64,000 nucleotides of DNA. It comes from Nitrospira sp. GTDB taxonomy: Bacteria; Nitrospirota; Nitrospiria; Nitrospirales; Nitrospiraceae. The stretch is from assembly GCA_024760525.1 (NCBI GenBank), contig CP060499.1:3865501-3929500 (forward strand), in the 5' to 3' direction. Of this stretch, positions 1 through 9,033 are shown piece after piece. Positions within the stretch are counted from its first letter, which is position 1; every line of letters begins with the position of its first letter. The notes beneath the pieces are model-generated. The model saw only the letters and a list, made by a program, of their open reading frames with translations. It was not told where the DNA came from and did no database searches. The position numbers and the translations under genes were made by a program.

Positions 1-237
1 CGAGTGAGGGGACGGGAGAAGGGCTTATTTTAATGGAGGGCTCGGATCGAGTCAATTTGCCTCATTTTCTACGGACTTCCCAAATTGCCCTGTAGGTCTG
101 CGCTTCTACGAATCCTGGACGCATCGGGAAACCCGTTCTTGCCCCCTCTCGTTCCTTTCTGTTACTAATATCGTTGGATTTTGATTGCTCGTCTGTTTCG
201 CATCGTGGCTCTCAGCAGGCTGGATGAAGGGAAGCGC

Positions 238-951
238 ATGGCTCGACTAGGCGTGAACATCGATCATGTGGCGACCTTACGACAGGCACGCGGAGGAACC
301 GATCCGGATCCGTTGGCAGCGGCGGTGCTCGTCGAGCTGGCAGGAGCAGACGGTCTAGTCGTTCACCTGCGGGAAGACCGACGTCATATCCAAGACCGTG
401 ATCTTCAACTCCTTCGGGAGATAGTCCGCACAAAACTCGATCTTGAGATGGCCGCGGATGCGGAGATGGCAAAGATCGCACTGGCCATCAAGCCCGCTCT
501 CGTGACCTTAGTGCCCGAGAAACGACAAGAACTCACGACTGAAGGAGGCCTTGACGTTGCAGGACAGCGGGACCGGATCCAGGGCGTTGTGACCCTTTTA
601 CATGACGGCGGGATTCCGGTCAGCGTGTTTATCGAGCCGGATCTGAATCAAGTCAAGGCTGCGCACAAAATTGCGGCCGATTTCGTGGAATTACATACGG
701 GCCGATACGCGAATGCCACACGTTCAAAAGAGGCCGATGCGGAATTCGAAGCTATCACCCACGCTGCGAAGCTGGCCTACAAGCTCGGAATCGGGGTCAA
801 CGCCGGGCATGGACTGAACTACCGCAATATCAAACGCCTGACACATATTCCCGAAATCGTTGAATACAACATCGGGCATAGTATTATCGCGCGCGCGGTC
901 CTCGTTGGTCTCGAACAGGCCGTGAAAGAAATGAAGGCCTTGCTTAGTTAA
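238..951 (+). CDS. pdxJ: Pyridoxine 5'-phosphate synthase PdxJ
   Basis: PdxJ condenses 1-deoxyxylulose 5-phosphate with 3-amino-2-oxopropyl phosphate to pyridoxine 5'-phosphate, the last step of DXP-dependent vitamin B6 synthesis, in the cytosol. The 237-aa protein has the family opening RLGVNIDHVATLRQARGG, the HLREDRRHIQDRD segment, the ELHTGRYA phosphate-binding segment and the C-terminal GVNAGHGLNY and EYNIGHSI motifs. The frame stays open upstream to a TTG at 181, but the ATG at 238 is preferred: it follows a GAAGGGAAG ribosome-binding stretch and gives the usual family length. It is the first gene of a tightly spaced + strand group running to mutS. The 237 bases before it hold no recognisable gene. 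Confidence 0.96.
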   Translation: MARLGVNIDHVATLRQARGGTDPDPLAAAVLVELAGADGLVVHLREDRRHIQDRDLQLLREIVRTKLDLEMAADAEMAKIALAIKPALVTLVPEKRQELTTEGGLDVAGQRDRIQGVVTLLHDGGIPVSVFIEPDLNQVKAAHKIAADFVELHTGRYANATRSKEADAEFEAITHAAKLAYKLGIGVNAGHGLNYRNIKRLTHIPEIVEYNIGHSIIARAVLVGLEQAVKEMKALLS

Positions 952-1002
952 TCCGATGTCGTCGGCCCACTGGGTCCGTCCGTTCACCATCCTCGGTTCC
1001 TC

Positions 1003-2589
1003 ATGACCAAGATCATCACCGCTGCACAGATGCAGGAACTCGACCACCGAACGATCTCAGAAGCTTGCATCCCTGCGACCACATTGATGGAACGCGCCGG
1101 GTCGGGTGTCGTCTCCTGCCTTGAAGCACGGTTGGGACCCGTTCGCGGAAAAAATATCACCGTTATCTGCGGCAAGGGGAACAATGGCGGTGACGGATTC
1201 GTCGCGGCTCGACTACTCCGTCGGCGCCATGCGAACGTGCATGTTCTTGTCATGACACCGGTCTCCGAACTGAGCCGTGATGCGGCCACCATGTACAGGC
1301 AATTCGTTCGCGGCGCAGGCAAGTCTCCTGTTCATGCGTACACGTCCAAAGCTCAGGCACAAGCGCTTTTTCAGGACAGCGACATCCTCGTTGATGCACT
1401 GCTTGGGACAGGTCTTTCCTCTGCTGTCACGGGGCGCTATGCCGATGCCATTGATAGCATCAATGAGGCACATCGTCCCGTAGTGGCTGTTGACCTTCCA
1501 TCTGGGCTCCATGCTGATACAGGAGCCATCCTCGGCCGGGCTGTTGGCGCTGCCCTCACCGTGACCTTCGGACTCCCGAAGCTCGGTCTCTATCAGAGCC
1601 ATGGGATCGACCTTGCCGGGGAGGTCGCCATAGTCGATATCGGAATTCCACCAGCCTACATCGAGGCTGTGGGAAGCCGAACCATCTTGATCACAGAAAA
1701 GGAGGTACAGGCGTATCTCCCTCGACGAAAACCATCGAGTCACAAAGGGACATTCGGCCATGCGGGCATCATAGCCGGGTCGGTCGGAAAGACCGGTGCG
1801 GCAGCTATGGCTGCGCGAGCCGCTCTTCGCATCGGCGCCGGTTTGGTGACGGTCGCCACCCCTTCGAGTGTCAACGATGTCTTGGAAGCAAAGCTATTGG
1901 AAGCGATGACCGTCCCGATGCCCGAAACCAAAGCACGGACTTTTGCGCGGACTGCGTTGGAACGGCTCGTCTCGTTCATGACGGCCAGAACGGCCATCGC
2001 CATCGGGCCAGGACTCTCAACTCATCCTGAGACAGTTGAACTCGTCCAGGCCTTGACGAAACAGCTCGACAGACCCACCGTTCTGGACGCGGATGCACTG
2101 AATGCGTTGACCGGGCGTACTTCGCATCTGGCAGCCTGCAAGACACCGCCGATCATTACACCCCACCCCGGTGAAATGGCGCGACTGGAGGCAGACTCCA
2201 CGACTCAGACCGTCAACAGCGATCGGATCGGTACCGCCACCCGCTTCGCACGAGAGCGGGGACTGTTCGTCGTCCTAAAAGGCGCAAGGACGATTGTCGC
2301 GCGACCGGATGGGACCGCCGCTATCTGTCCAACCGGCAACTCGGGTATGGCGACGGCAGGAACGGGCGATGTGTTGACCGGCATGATGGTCGGACTCCTG
2401 GCCCAAGGCCTGCCCTCATGGGAGGCTGCCTGTGCGGCGACCTACCTGCATGGAGCAGCCGGCGATTTGGCCGCGGACAGCAAGGGGCAAGCGGGGATGA
2501 TTGCGGGAGACGTGATCGAGCAGATCCCCTATGCCCTCAAGCTCATCCAGGAGGCGACACCGATCCAATCCAGTTCGACCATGGAATGA
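1003..2589 (+). CDS. nnr: Bifunctional NAD(P)H-hydrate epimerase / ADP-dependent dehydratase
   Basis: This metabolite-repair enzyme restores damaged NAD(P)H: the N-terminal domain (about residues 1-215) epimerises R- and S-hydrates, and the C-terminal domain (about 230-520) dehydrates the S form using ADP. The N-terminal half shows GKGNNGGDGFVAARLL and DLPSGLHADTG, typical of YjeF_N. The C-terminal half shows HKGTFGHAGIIAGS, ITPHPGEMARL and GNSGMATAGTGDVLTGMM, the carbohydrate-kinase-like dehydratase signature. At 528 aa it is a normal full-length fusion. The next gene starts inside its stop codon (ATGA), so the two are probably translationally coupled. Confidence 0.95.
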   Translation: MTKIITAAQMQELDHRTISEACIPATTLMERAGSGVVSCLEARLGPVRGKNITVICGKGNNGGDGFVAARLLRRRHANVHVLVMTPVSELSRDAATMYRQFVRGAGKSPVHAYTSKAQAQALFQDSDILVDALLGTGLSSAVTGRYADAIDSINEAHRPVVAVDLPSGLHADTGAILGRAVGAALTVTFGLPKLGLYQSHGIDLAGEVAIVDIGIPPAYIEAVGSRTILITEKEVQAYLPRRKPSSHKGTFGHAGIIAGSVGKTGAAAMAARAALRIGAGLVTVATPSSVNDVLEAKLLEAMTVPMPETKARTFARTALERLVSFMTARTAIAIGPGLSTHPETVELVQALTKQLDRPTVLDADALNALTGRTSHLAACKTPPIITPHPGEMARLEADSTTQTVNSDRIGTATRFARERGLFVVLKGARTIVARPDGTAAICPTGNSGMATAGTGDVLTGMMVGLLAQGLPSWEAACAATYLHGAAGDLAADSKGQAGMIAGDVIEQIPYALKLIQEATPIQSSSTME

Positions 2590-3161
2590 TCCTGTGTGAC
2601 GGCCTACCTATGGCTAGATCTGTTGTCTCTCTGAATCTCATCCTTTCGTCTGCCGGTGAGACGGAACGGTTCGGGTATACCATCGGTCAGCTGCTCCGTG
2701 GAGGAGAAACCTTTGCATTGATCGGCGAATTGGGTGCGGGCAAGACTGCATTGGTCCGCGGGATTGGAGCGGGACTCGGAGTACTTTCCGCCTCCGTGAC
2801 AAGCCCGACTTTTGTCCTGGTGCACCAATACCAGGGACGGCTTCCGTTGATTCATATCGACCTCTATCGGTTGCGAACACCTGAGGAGACTGAATCGATG
2901 GGACTGTCGGATCACTTCACGGATGAAGCGGTGACCGCCATTGAATGGGCCGATCGATTTCCTGGCTTACTTCCTGGGGACCGGCTGGAGGTGCGATTGA
3001 CGCACCGGACCCCTACCAGCAGAAAAGCACAGCTGGAGGCGAGAGGATCACGATCTCGTTCACTCCTAGCACGGATCAAGAAAGCGATCCCTCCGGTTCG
3101 GCGCTCGGCTCGAGCAATTCAGACGAGCCTCGCTGTCAGCAGAAAGGTTTCGCAGCGATGA
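2586..3161 (+). CDS. tsaE: tRNA threonylcarbamoyladenosine synthesis ATPase TsaE
   Basis: TsaE is the P-loop ATPase that works with TsaB and TsaD to make the t6A modification at position 37 of ANN-decoding tRNAs. A Walker A loop GELGAGKT, the SPTF segment, HIDLYRL and the EWADRF motif are all present. Two starts are possible: ATG 2586, overlapping the upstream stop as ATGA, or ATG 2610, which begins MARSVVSL and gives a length nearer the family norm. Neither has a strong ribosome-binding site. The C-terminal 40 residues are basic and lie beyond the usual domain. A second ATGA overlap joins it to the next gene. Confidence 0.92.
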   Translation: MILCDGLPMARSVVSLNLILSSAGETERFGYTIGQLLRGGETFALIGELGAGKTALVRGIGAGLGVLSASVTSPTFVLVHQYQGRLPLIHIDLYRLRTPEETESMGLSDHFTDEAVTAIEWADRFPGLLPGDRLEVRLTHRTPTSRKAQLEARGSRSRSLLARIKKAIPPVRRSARAIQTSLAVSRKVSQR

Positions 3162-3502
3162 CACGACTGATTTTAGTCGGCATTCTCTTGCTCCTCTCGC
3201 TGGCTTTTTTTCTACAAAACCAAGAGCAGGAAGTCACCCTCCGCTATTTCTTTGGGTTGCTCGAAGCTTCTACTCCGATTTATAAGCCCATCATGGCCGG
3301 GTTCGTCGTCGGCCTGTTGGTCGCCGCCATCCTGCTCTTCCCTCCCTGGGTGCGAGGGCGAATCGAACTCCGGCGAAAGACCAAGGCATTGCAAGAAGCC
3401 GAGGTCGACTTGGAGCGGCTCCGTCAATCGCTTGAGAAGATGTCCGGACGAACCCCGGCAACCACACAGATAGACCCTTCCAGGAATCTCGACGATGAGT
3501 GA
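3158..3502 (+). CDS. LapA-domain (DUF1049) membrane protein
   Basis: A 114-aa inner-membrane protein with two hydrophobic segments (about residues 3-17 and 43-63). Between them is the family signature QNQEQEVTLRYFFG, and a charged coiled-coil tail (about 70-105) follows. This layout matches LapA-type proteins (LapA/YciS in enterics, which with LapB tunes lipopolysaccharide synthesis through LpxC control). No LapB partner is in the window, so the role here is unproven. The start overlaps the tsaE stop as ATGA, and the end overlaps mutS by 8 bases. Confidence 0.85.
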   Translation: MTRLILVGILLLLSLAFFLQNQEQEVTLRYFFGLLEASTPIYKPIMAGFVVGLLVAAILLFPPWVRGRIELRRKTKALQEAEVDLERLRQSLEKMSGRTPATTQIDPSRNLDDE

Positions 3503-6149
3503 GATGAACCTCAGCCCGCTCATGCGGCAGTATCGTGACATCAAGCGAGGATATCCCGAAGCTATCTTGTTTTTTCGGGTCGGAGATTTTTATGAGATGT
3601 TCTACGAGGACGCACAAGAGGCGTCACGGCTGTTGTCTATTGCGCTGACCTCGCGTGACAAGAACTGCCCGGATCCGGTTCCGTTGTGCGGGGTCCCCCA
3701 TCACGCGGCAACCACCTATATCGCGAAGTTATTGAAGGCCGGACGGATCGTGGCCTTGTGCGAGCAAGTGGAAGACCCCAAGGCTGCCAAAGGCCTTGTT
3801 CGCCGCGAAGTCGTCAGAGTCTATACTCCTGGCACGTTGGTTGATACCGAGTTTCTTTCCCCCGACGAGCTTAACTACCTTGCCGCGCTTGTCAGTCGAC
3901 CAGACTCCGGCCACGGGGCACGAATCGGTCTAGCAGTCCTGGAGGTGTCGACCGGTGAATTCTGGCTGATGGAATTTCATGGCCCTCAGGCCGCGACGGA
4001 TGTGGTGAACGAGCTCGCTCGATTGGACCCCCGAGAAGTGCTTCTCCCCGCAGAACTCAGTGGTCAGGACTCGGTTTGGATGCAGGAGATCACCGGGGCG
4101 CGCCAATGCAAACGTCCACTCACTTCGTTCGACCATCACATTGCTGCGCGGGTGTTGAGTGAACACTTCCAAGTGCAGTCTCTGGATGACTTTGGGTGTC
4201 ACGGCTTGACCGCTGCCATAGGAGCGGCAGGCGCCGTGTTCGAATATTTTCGTGAGACGCAACCGGCCGTGGCGTTGAATCATATCCGCCGGCTCTCGGT
4301 CCGTGGTTTTGATCAGGTGATGGACCTGGACAGTACCACCATCCGTAACCTGGAACTGCTGAAACCGCTGGTGTCGAGCGAGAGCACCTCCGGCTTGAAA
4401 CCGGCAACCCTGCTAACCGTGTTGGATCGGACGGTCACGGCGATGGGCAGCCGACTTCTTCGTCAGTGGCTGGTGAGACCGTTACTCCACTGTGACCAGA
4501 TCCGTTTGCGGCTGGATGCGGTGGAAGAACTCAAGGACCAGCTACAAGTACGGACTGCGTTACGGACAGCCTTGCGGGAGGTTCAGGACATCGCTCGACT
4601 GGGGAGTCGTATCGCGCTGGGGTTAGCCGGTCCTCGTGAGCTTCTTGGCCTGAAACAATCTCTCTCGGCTTTCCCTGAAATATCTAGTCAGTTGAGCTCC
4701 CTTCGGAGCCGCCTGCTCTGTGAGGCCGGCGCATCCTGGGACAACGGCCACGATCTCTACGAGCTGATCGAACAAGCGATTCGACCCGATGCCCCGCTCT
4801 CCATTCGCGATGGAAATCTTATCAATGATGGGTACGATCCGGGCATTGACGAACTGCGTAAAGCCAGCAAGGAAGGGAAAACCTGGATTGCGGGACTTGA
4901 AGCACAGGAGCGTGAGCGAACGGGCATCGATTCATTGAAGGTCCGCTACAATCACGTGTTCGGCTACTACATTGAGATCACCAAAGCCAATCTGAACCGG
5001 GTGCCGCTCGATTACGTCCGCAAGCAAACGCTGGTCAATGCAGAACGGTTTATGACCGCAGAGTTGAAGGAGTTGGAAGACCGTGTGATCGGGGCCGACA
5101 TCAAGCTTCTTGCCCGTGAACAGGAGGCTTTTGTCATGCTTCGCTCACGCTTGGCCAAGGAAGCCCATCGATTGGATGCGATGGCCAATACGCTCTCACG
5201 CATTGATGTTTTGGCGGGTTTGGCCGAGATCGCTGCTCTGCACCGGTACGCGAAGCCGACGGTCATAGAGGGGGGCCAGATCACCATCCGAGAAGGGCGC
5301 CACCCTGTAGTCGAACGACTCTGTACGGACTCTGGATTTGTCCCGAATGATACGGTGTTGGACCTTGGAATGAACCGGCTCTTGATCATTACCGGACCAA
5401 ACATGGCGGGGAAAAGCACGTACCTCCGGCAAGTTGCGCTGATTGTTCTGATGGCTCAGATCGGGAGCTTTGTTCCGGCAGCAGATGCGGAGATCGGGCT
5501 GGCCGACCGCATCTTCACGCGGGTGGGGGCTTCGGACAATCTTGCCGGAGGCCAGAGCACATTCATGGTGGAAATGGTGGAGACTGCCAATATTCTCCGA
5601 AAAGCCACTCAACGCAGTCTGATTTTATTGGATGAACTCGGACGCGGCACAAGCACTTACGATGGACTCAGCATCGCCTGGGCGATAGCGGAGCACCTCC
5701 ATGACTGCACACGATTAGGCGCTCGTACTTTATTCGCTACTCATTACCATGAGATGACCCAGTTGGAGCAGCAACGGATAGGGATCAAGAATTATCGCGT
5801 TGCCGTCCAGGAACGCGGCGGAGACGTAGTCTTTCTGAGAAAAATCGTGGCCGGCAAGGCAGATCGAAGTTACGGCATTCATGTAGCCAAGCTAGCCGGG
5901 CTCCCACCCGACGTCATTGATCGAGCGGGCGCGGTGTTGCTGCAACTGGAGCAGCCGGAATCCGTTTGTTTCGTGAGGAGTCAGGAACAACCCCTACCGA
6001 CATCTCAACCACTTCCCCAACCTCATCCCATTATCGAAGAAGTCAAGCAGATCGACCTGTTCTCGATGACACCGCTCGATGCCCTGAATCGGCTTGCCGA
6101 GCTGCAGCGGATGGTTGGACCCGATAGCAGCCTTCCAGCTGATCAATAG
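3495..6149 (+). CDS. mutS: DNA mismatch repair protein MutS
   Basis: MutS recognises mismatches and small loops and recruits MutL. The 884-aa protein has the mismatch-reading Phe-x-Glu motif (F32, E34 in DFYEMF), connector and lever domains, and a C-terminal ABC-type ATPase with Walker A GPNMAGKST at about residues 634-642, the signature region AGGQSTFMVEM and Walker B LILLDELGRGTST. Length and domain order fit the MutS1 subfamily that acts in repair, not MutS2. It is the last gene of the + strand group and is followed by a hairpin terminator. Confidence 0.98.
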   Translation: MSEMNLSPLMRQYRDIKRGYPEAILFFRVGDFYEMFYEDAQEASRLLSIALTSRDKNCPDPVPLCGVPHHAATTYIAKLLKAGRIVALCEQVEDPKAAKGLVRREVVRVYTPGTLVDTEFLSPDELNYLAALVSRPDSGHGARIGLAVLEVSTGEFWLMEFHGPQAATDVVNELARLDPREVLLPAELSGQDSVWMQEITGARQCKRPLTSFDHHIAARVLSEHFQVQSLDDFGCHGLTAAIGAAGAVFEYFRETQPAVALNHIRRLSVRGFDQVMDLDSTTIRNLELLKPLVSSESTSGLKPATLLTVLDRTVTAMGSRLLRQWLVRPLLHCDQIRLRLDAVEELKDQLQVRTALRTALREVQDIARLGSRIALGLAGPRELLGLKQSLSAFPEISSQLSSLRSRLLCEAGASWDNGHDLYELIEQAIRPDAPLSIRDGNLINDGYDPGIDELRKASKEGKTWIAGLEAQERERTGIDSLKVRYNHVFGYYIEITKANLNRVPLDYVRKQTLVNAERFMTAELKELEDRVIGADIKLLAREQEAFVMLRSRLAKEAHRLDAMANTLSRIDVLAGLAEIAALHRYAKPTVIEGGQITIREGRHPVVERLCTDSGFVPNDTVLDLGMNRLLIITGPNMAGKSTYLRQVALIVLMAQIGSFVPAADAEIGLADRIFTRVGASDNLAGGQSTFMVEMVETANILRKATQRSLILLDELGRGTSTYDGLSIAWAIAEHLHDCTRLGARTLFATHYHEMTQLEQQRIGIKNYRVAVQERGGDVVFLRKIVAGKADRSYGIHVAKLAGLPPDVIDRAGAVLLQLEQPESVCFVRSQEQPLPTSQPLPQPHPIIEEVKQIDLFSMTPLDALNRLAELQRMVGPDSSLPADQ

Positions 6150-6176
6150 CGCCCGTCGGTCGACAAACGCAAAATG

Positions 6177-6213
6177 AAAGGGGCGGCATTCCCTTCAGGA
6201 ACACCGCCCCTTT
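6177..6213. terminator. Bidirectional hairpin between convergent genes
   Basis: A 10-bp perfect stem (AAAGGGGCGG with CCGCCCCTTT) sits 28 bases after the mutS stop and 23 bases before the stop of the convergent - strand gene. The stem flanks of A and T allow it to end transcription from either side. Confidence 0.75.
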
Positions 6214-6235
6214 CCCATGGTCTAGAATGGTCTTT

Positions 6236-6898
6236 TTAGTGGGCCTGATTGTACTGTGCCGTCCAGGGAATCAAGCCACCCACCGTTTTCCCCCCAGGAA
6301 GCATCACATCATATTGCATACCGACATTGCTCCCATCCGGTGTGACCGGAGAGGTATTGAGACCCGTTTTGGCCTTTGAACAACCTGACTCGAATTCATT
6401 CTTACCGGCGCACTCCTTGAGGCGTAGCGCGGACATGCTCAGCGGCTTGCCCATGGTCCCAGCCACCTCCGGAATCTTCTTGACCGACGAAATTACTCGA
6501 TGATTCTGCTCAGTTTCCGTGACGACAAATTCGATCAGATCCGTCGTGCTGCCCGGAGGAACTTCTTTCGCCGCCGCCGGTCCAGCATGAGTCCGACCCA
6601 TCTTCTTCAGATCCTGCCAGGCAGACTTATCGGCATAAAACTTCAGCGTCTTACCTGGATGCACTTTTTGCCAGTACAACCCGCTCTCGGCGTTGCCGCC
6701 AAACACGGCAACGTTGACCCACACGGCTTCATCGTAGGGATCGAGCACGATCACCCGACCTTGGATGGTGGTCGGTTTACTCATGTCACCCCACTCGAAT
6801 CGTTCCTGAAATGACTCAATGGCCGAGGCGGTCGACGCCATACCGACTACCAGCGCAACGGCTGCCAGAATGGCTCCCCCCTGCTTCTGCAACATCAT
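6236..6898 (-). CDS. Secreted protein of unknown function
   Basis: No family recognised. The 220-aa product starts with a signal peptide (hydrophobic run AILAAVALVVGMAST, likely cleavage after ASA) and so is exported. The mature part has a repeated beta-like look and a late Cys pair (LKECAGK and SGCSKAK). It ends close to GGLIPWTAQYNQAH. The start chosen is the ATG at 6898, eight bases after a clear GGAGG; a longer frame to 6928 lacks one. It lies 44 bases after another exported protein on the same strand, so the two are probably co-transcribed. Both mention bulky aromatic motifs and a QGR segment (TTIQGRVIV here, KTLQGRVWS there), suggesting distant relatedness. Confidence 0.7.
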   Translation of the reverse strand: MMLQKQGGAILAAVALVVGMASTASAIESFQERFEWGDMSKPTTIQGRVIVLDPYDEAVWVNVAVFGGNAESGLYWQKVHPGKTLKFYADKSAWQDLKKMGRTHAGPAAAKEVPPGSTTDLIEFVVTETEQNHRVISSVKKIPEVAGTMGKPLSMSALRLKECAGKNEFESGCSKAKTGLNTSPVTPDGSNVGMQYDVMLPGGKTVGGLIPWTAQYNQAH

Positions 6899-6942
6899 AA
6901 TCAAATCCTCCTTCAACAACGTCTTCAAAACCTAAGGTGTAT

Positions 6943-7461
6943 CTAGTCCGCCTTCAGCACCTTGAAGTCAGTGATGGTTCTCCCATCCAGAGTAACCTCC
7001 ATGGCGACCAATTCTTGGGAGGCCTTAATGATCTTATCCATGAGAGTCTTATCCTTGACCGCAAGACGAACCGTGGTTGCTGCATGGTACCAACCCGAAT
7101 AGGCGGAATTCTTTTCAGTACCGCCCATAAAGCCCCACGCACAACAACTGAACAAGGGATCCGGCGGCTTCACATCAAGCATCGTGGAAGATCGCCCGCC
7201 GGGCATACCGGAACCCGGCTCTCCGCTGTTCCAATATTGAATCCCGAACAAAAGTTCTCCGTCCGGGTTATCCGCCCACTGCGACCAGACTCGGCCTTGC
7301 AATGTCTTAGTCGCGGCTTCAGCTTTCAGCGGCTTCCCTCCGACGACGGCGTCAGCGATGCCTAGCTTTTCGATGCCACCGTCAGCGAGTGAAAACTCGG
7401 CCGCTAGCAAGCCGAATCCTGAAAAAACTGCCACGGCAGCTAGAACGACAGCCCTCTTCAT
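6943..7461 (-). CDS. Secreted protein of unknown function, pair partner of the next gene
   Basis: No family recognised. The 172-aa product has a signal peptide (VVLAAVAVFSGFGLLAAEFSLA) and a mature part with a CC pair in FSCCAWGFMGG, a Gly/Pro/Ser-rich stretch around residue 85 and a C-terminal helix-strand segment with ELVAMEVTLDGRTITDF. A strong AAGGAGGG lies 8 bases before the ATG. It is transcribed first of a two-gene - strand unit. Function is unknown. Confidence 0.7.
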   Translation of the reverse strand: MKRAVVLAAVAVFSGFGLLAAEFSLADGGIEKLGIADAVVGGKPLKAEAATKTLQGRVWSQWADNPDGELLFGIQYWNSGEPGSGMPGGRSSTMLDVKPPDPLFSCCAWGFMGGTEKNSAYSGWYHAATTVRLAVKDKTLMDKIIKASQELVAMEVTLDGRTITDFKVLKAD

Positions 7462-7625
7462 ACCTAGTCCCTCCTTCTCAAATTGAACCCGATAGCCCTA
7501 ATGAAAGACATCTCTCGTATCCAAATGTATGTCACGGAGCGAGATCTTGAGAAAGCTTAGTGGTCTTCGGAAATCCTACATACTCATGCACAAAGTTGGC
7601 ACGAAACCGACACAATCGTACCCGA

Positions 7626-7654
7626 ACGGTACTGAAACTGCGATGTCCTGTCAA
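7626..7654 (-). promoter_or_regulatory. Possible sigma70-type promoter for the secreted-protein pair
   Basis: On the - strand, TTGACA (7654-7649) is followed after 17 bases by TACCGT (7631-7626), about 165 bases upstream of the ATG at 7461. The -35 is a perfect match but the -10 is weak, so this is tentative. Nothing else is recognisable in the 303-base gap 7462-7764. Confidence 0.3.
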
Positions 7655-7764
7655 GGGAATGTTTGGTGGATTTGAAGCAGGAAGCGTCGAGCCTTAAATG
7701 CTCATTAAAAACAATCTGTTAAGAGAACCTGCGTGAAGGGAATGGCATATCCGAATAGGAGCAG

Positions 7765-9030
7765 CTAAGAAATTCCCGCGCTCAGCCCACCCACCTGCCG
7801 CGAAGAGAGAGGACCCAAGCCTGTCAAGGCCATACCTTCCGGGATAAATAAGTCCCGGGCAACGCGACATACTTGTTCTTCCGTGACCGCGTCGATCTCT
7901 TGAATCATATCTTCCAAGGTCGTGTGTGCTCCGGCAATCAATTCATCCTTGGCAAGTTTATTCATGCGGCTATGCGAACTTTCCAAGCTCAGCATGAGCC
8001 CGCCTTTCATTTGATCCTTTGTCCGTTTCAGTTCACCGCGATCGATCCCCTGTCTGCCCAATTTCCGAACCTCGCGACCGATCAGATTGAGGACCCGCTC
8101 AACTTCCCGCGCTTGAGTTCCCGCATAGACAGTGATCGTCCCGCCATCGGAATAGCCTGACAAAAATGAATAGATTGAATAGGACAAACCGCGTTTTTCT
8201 CGGACCTCTTGAAACAGCCGCGAACTGACGCTTCCCCCCAGCACACTATTCAACGCATAGACCGCATACCTGTCTTTATGACCGGCTGCAACACCCTTGA
8301 GTCCCACGCAGAGGTGCACCTGTTCCAACGGCTTTTGTTTCAAGATCACTCCGCCACATAGCTCCGGAGGCCACCGTTTTCGAGGGGCAACACGGGGTGA
8401 AGGACGATAGCCCCCAAAGGTGCGCACGATGGTCTTTTCGAGCTGCTGTTGATCGAAATTCCCGGCTACCGCGAGGACGATCTCTTCGGAACGGTAGTGC
8501 GTGTTGATGTACTCAAGGAGCTTCTGCCGCCCGACCTGGGCGATCGTCGATTCCCGCCCAAGGATTGGGCGACTCAAGGGATGTCGTCCCATCACCAACT
8601 TGGTGTGCAGCTCCTGAACCAAGTCCTCGGGATCGTCTCGGACCATGCGAATCTCTTCGAGCACGACTTGCTTTTCTTTCTCAATTTCTTTCCTCCCCAG
8701 CCGAGACCGGAGAAACAGATCCGAAAGAAGATTCAGCGCTTTGGGTAAGTGTTGATCCAACACCTTGACATAGAATGTCGTCGTTTCACGCGTGGTGAAC
8801 GCGTTCATTTCCCCCCCCAGCGCGTCTATTTCTCGAGAGATGTCCGTCGCAGAGCGGGCGGTCGTCCCCTTAAAGAACATGTGTTCGATGAAGTGCGAGT
8901 ATCCGGCCTCTGCGGGGCCCTCATCACGAGAGCCCGCATTCACCCAGATACCGACCGTCACGGATTTGAGTGTCGGAATACGCTCGGTGACCAAGCGAAT
9001 TCCATTATCGAGGATGAGCTTGCGGTACAA
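7765..9030 (-). CDS. M16 family zinc metallopeptidase
   Basis: A 421-aa single-unit M16 (insulinase/processing-peptidase type) protease. It has the inverted zinc motif HFIEH (H46, E49, H50) within GYSHFIEHMFFKGT, the downstream acidic helix with EKEKQVVLEEIRM that carries the third ligand, and the C-terminal R/Y substrate-binding region (SSRLFQEVREKRGLSYSI). In many bacteria this gene follows pnp, as here, three bases after the pnp stop. The start is a TTG at 9030. The natural substrate is unknown. Confidence 0.93.
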   Translation of the reverse strand: MYRKLILDNGIRLVTERIPTLKSVTVGIWVNAGSRDEGPAEAGYSHFIEHMFFKGTTARSATDISREIDALGGEMNAFTTRETTTFYVKVLDQHLPKALNLLSDLFLRSRLGRKEIEKEKQVVLEEIRMVRDDPEDLVQELHTKLVMGRHPLSRPILGRESTIAQVGRQKLLEYINTHYRSEEIVLAVAGNFDQQQLEKTIVRTFGGYRPSPRVAPRKRWPPELCGGVILKQKPLEQVHLCVGLKGVAAGHKDRYAVYALNSVLGGSVSSRLFQEVREKRGLSYSIYSFLSGYSDGGTITVYAGTQAREVERVLNLIGREVRKLGRQGIDRGELKRTKDQMKGGLMLSLESSHSRMNKLAKDELIAGAHTTLEDMIQEIDAVTEEQVCRVARDLFIPEGMALTGLGPLSSRQVGGLSAGIS

Positions 9031-9033
9031 GTG

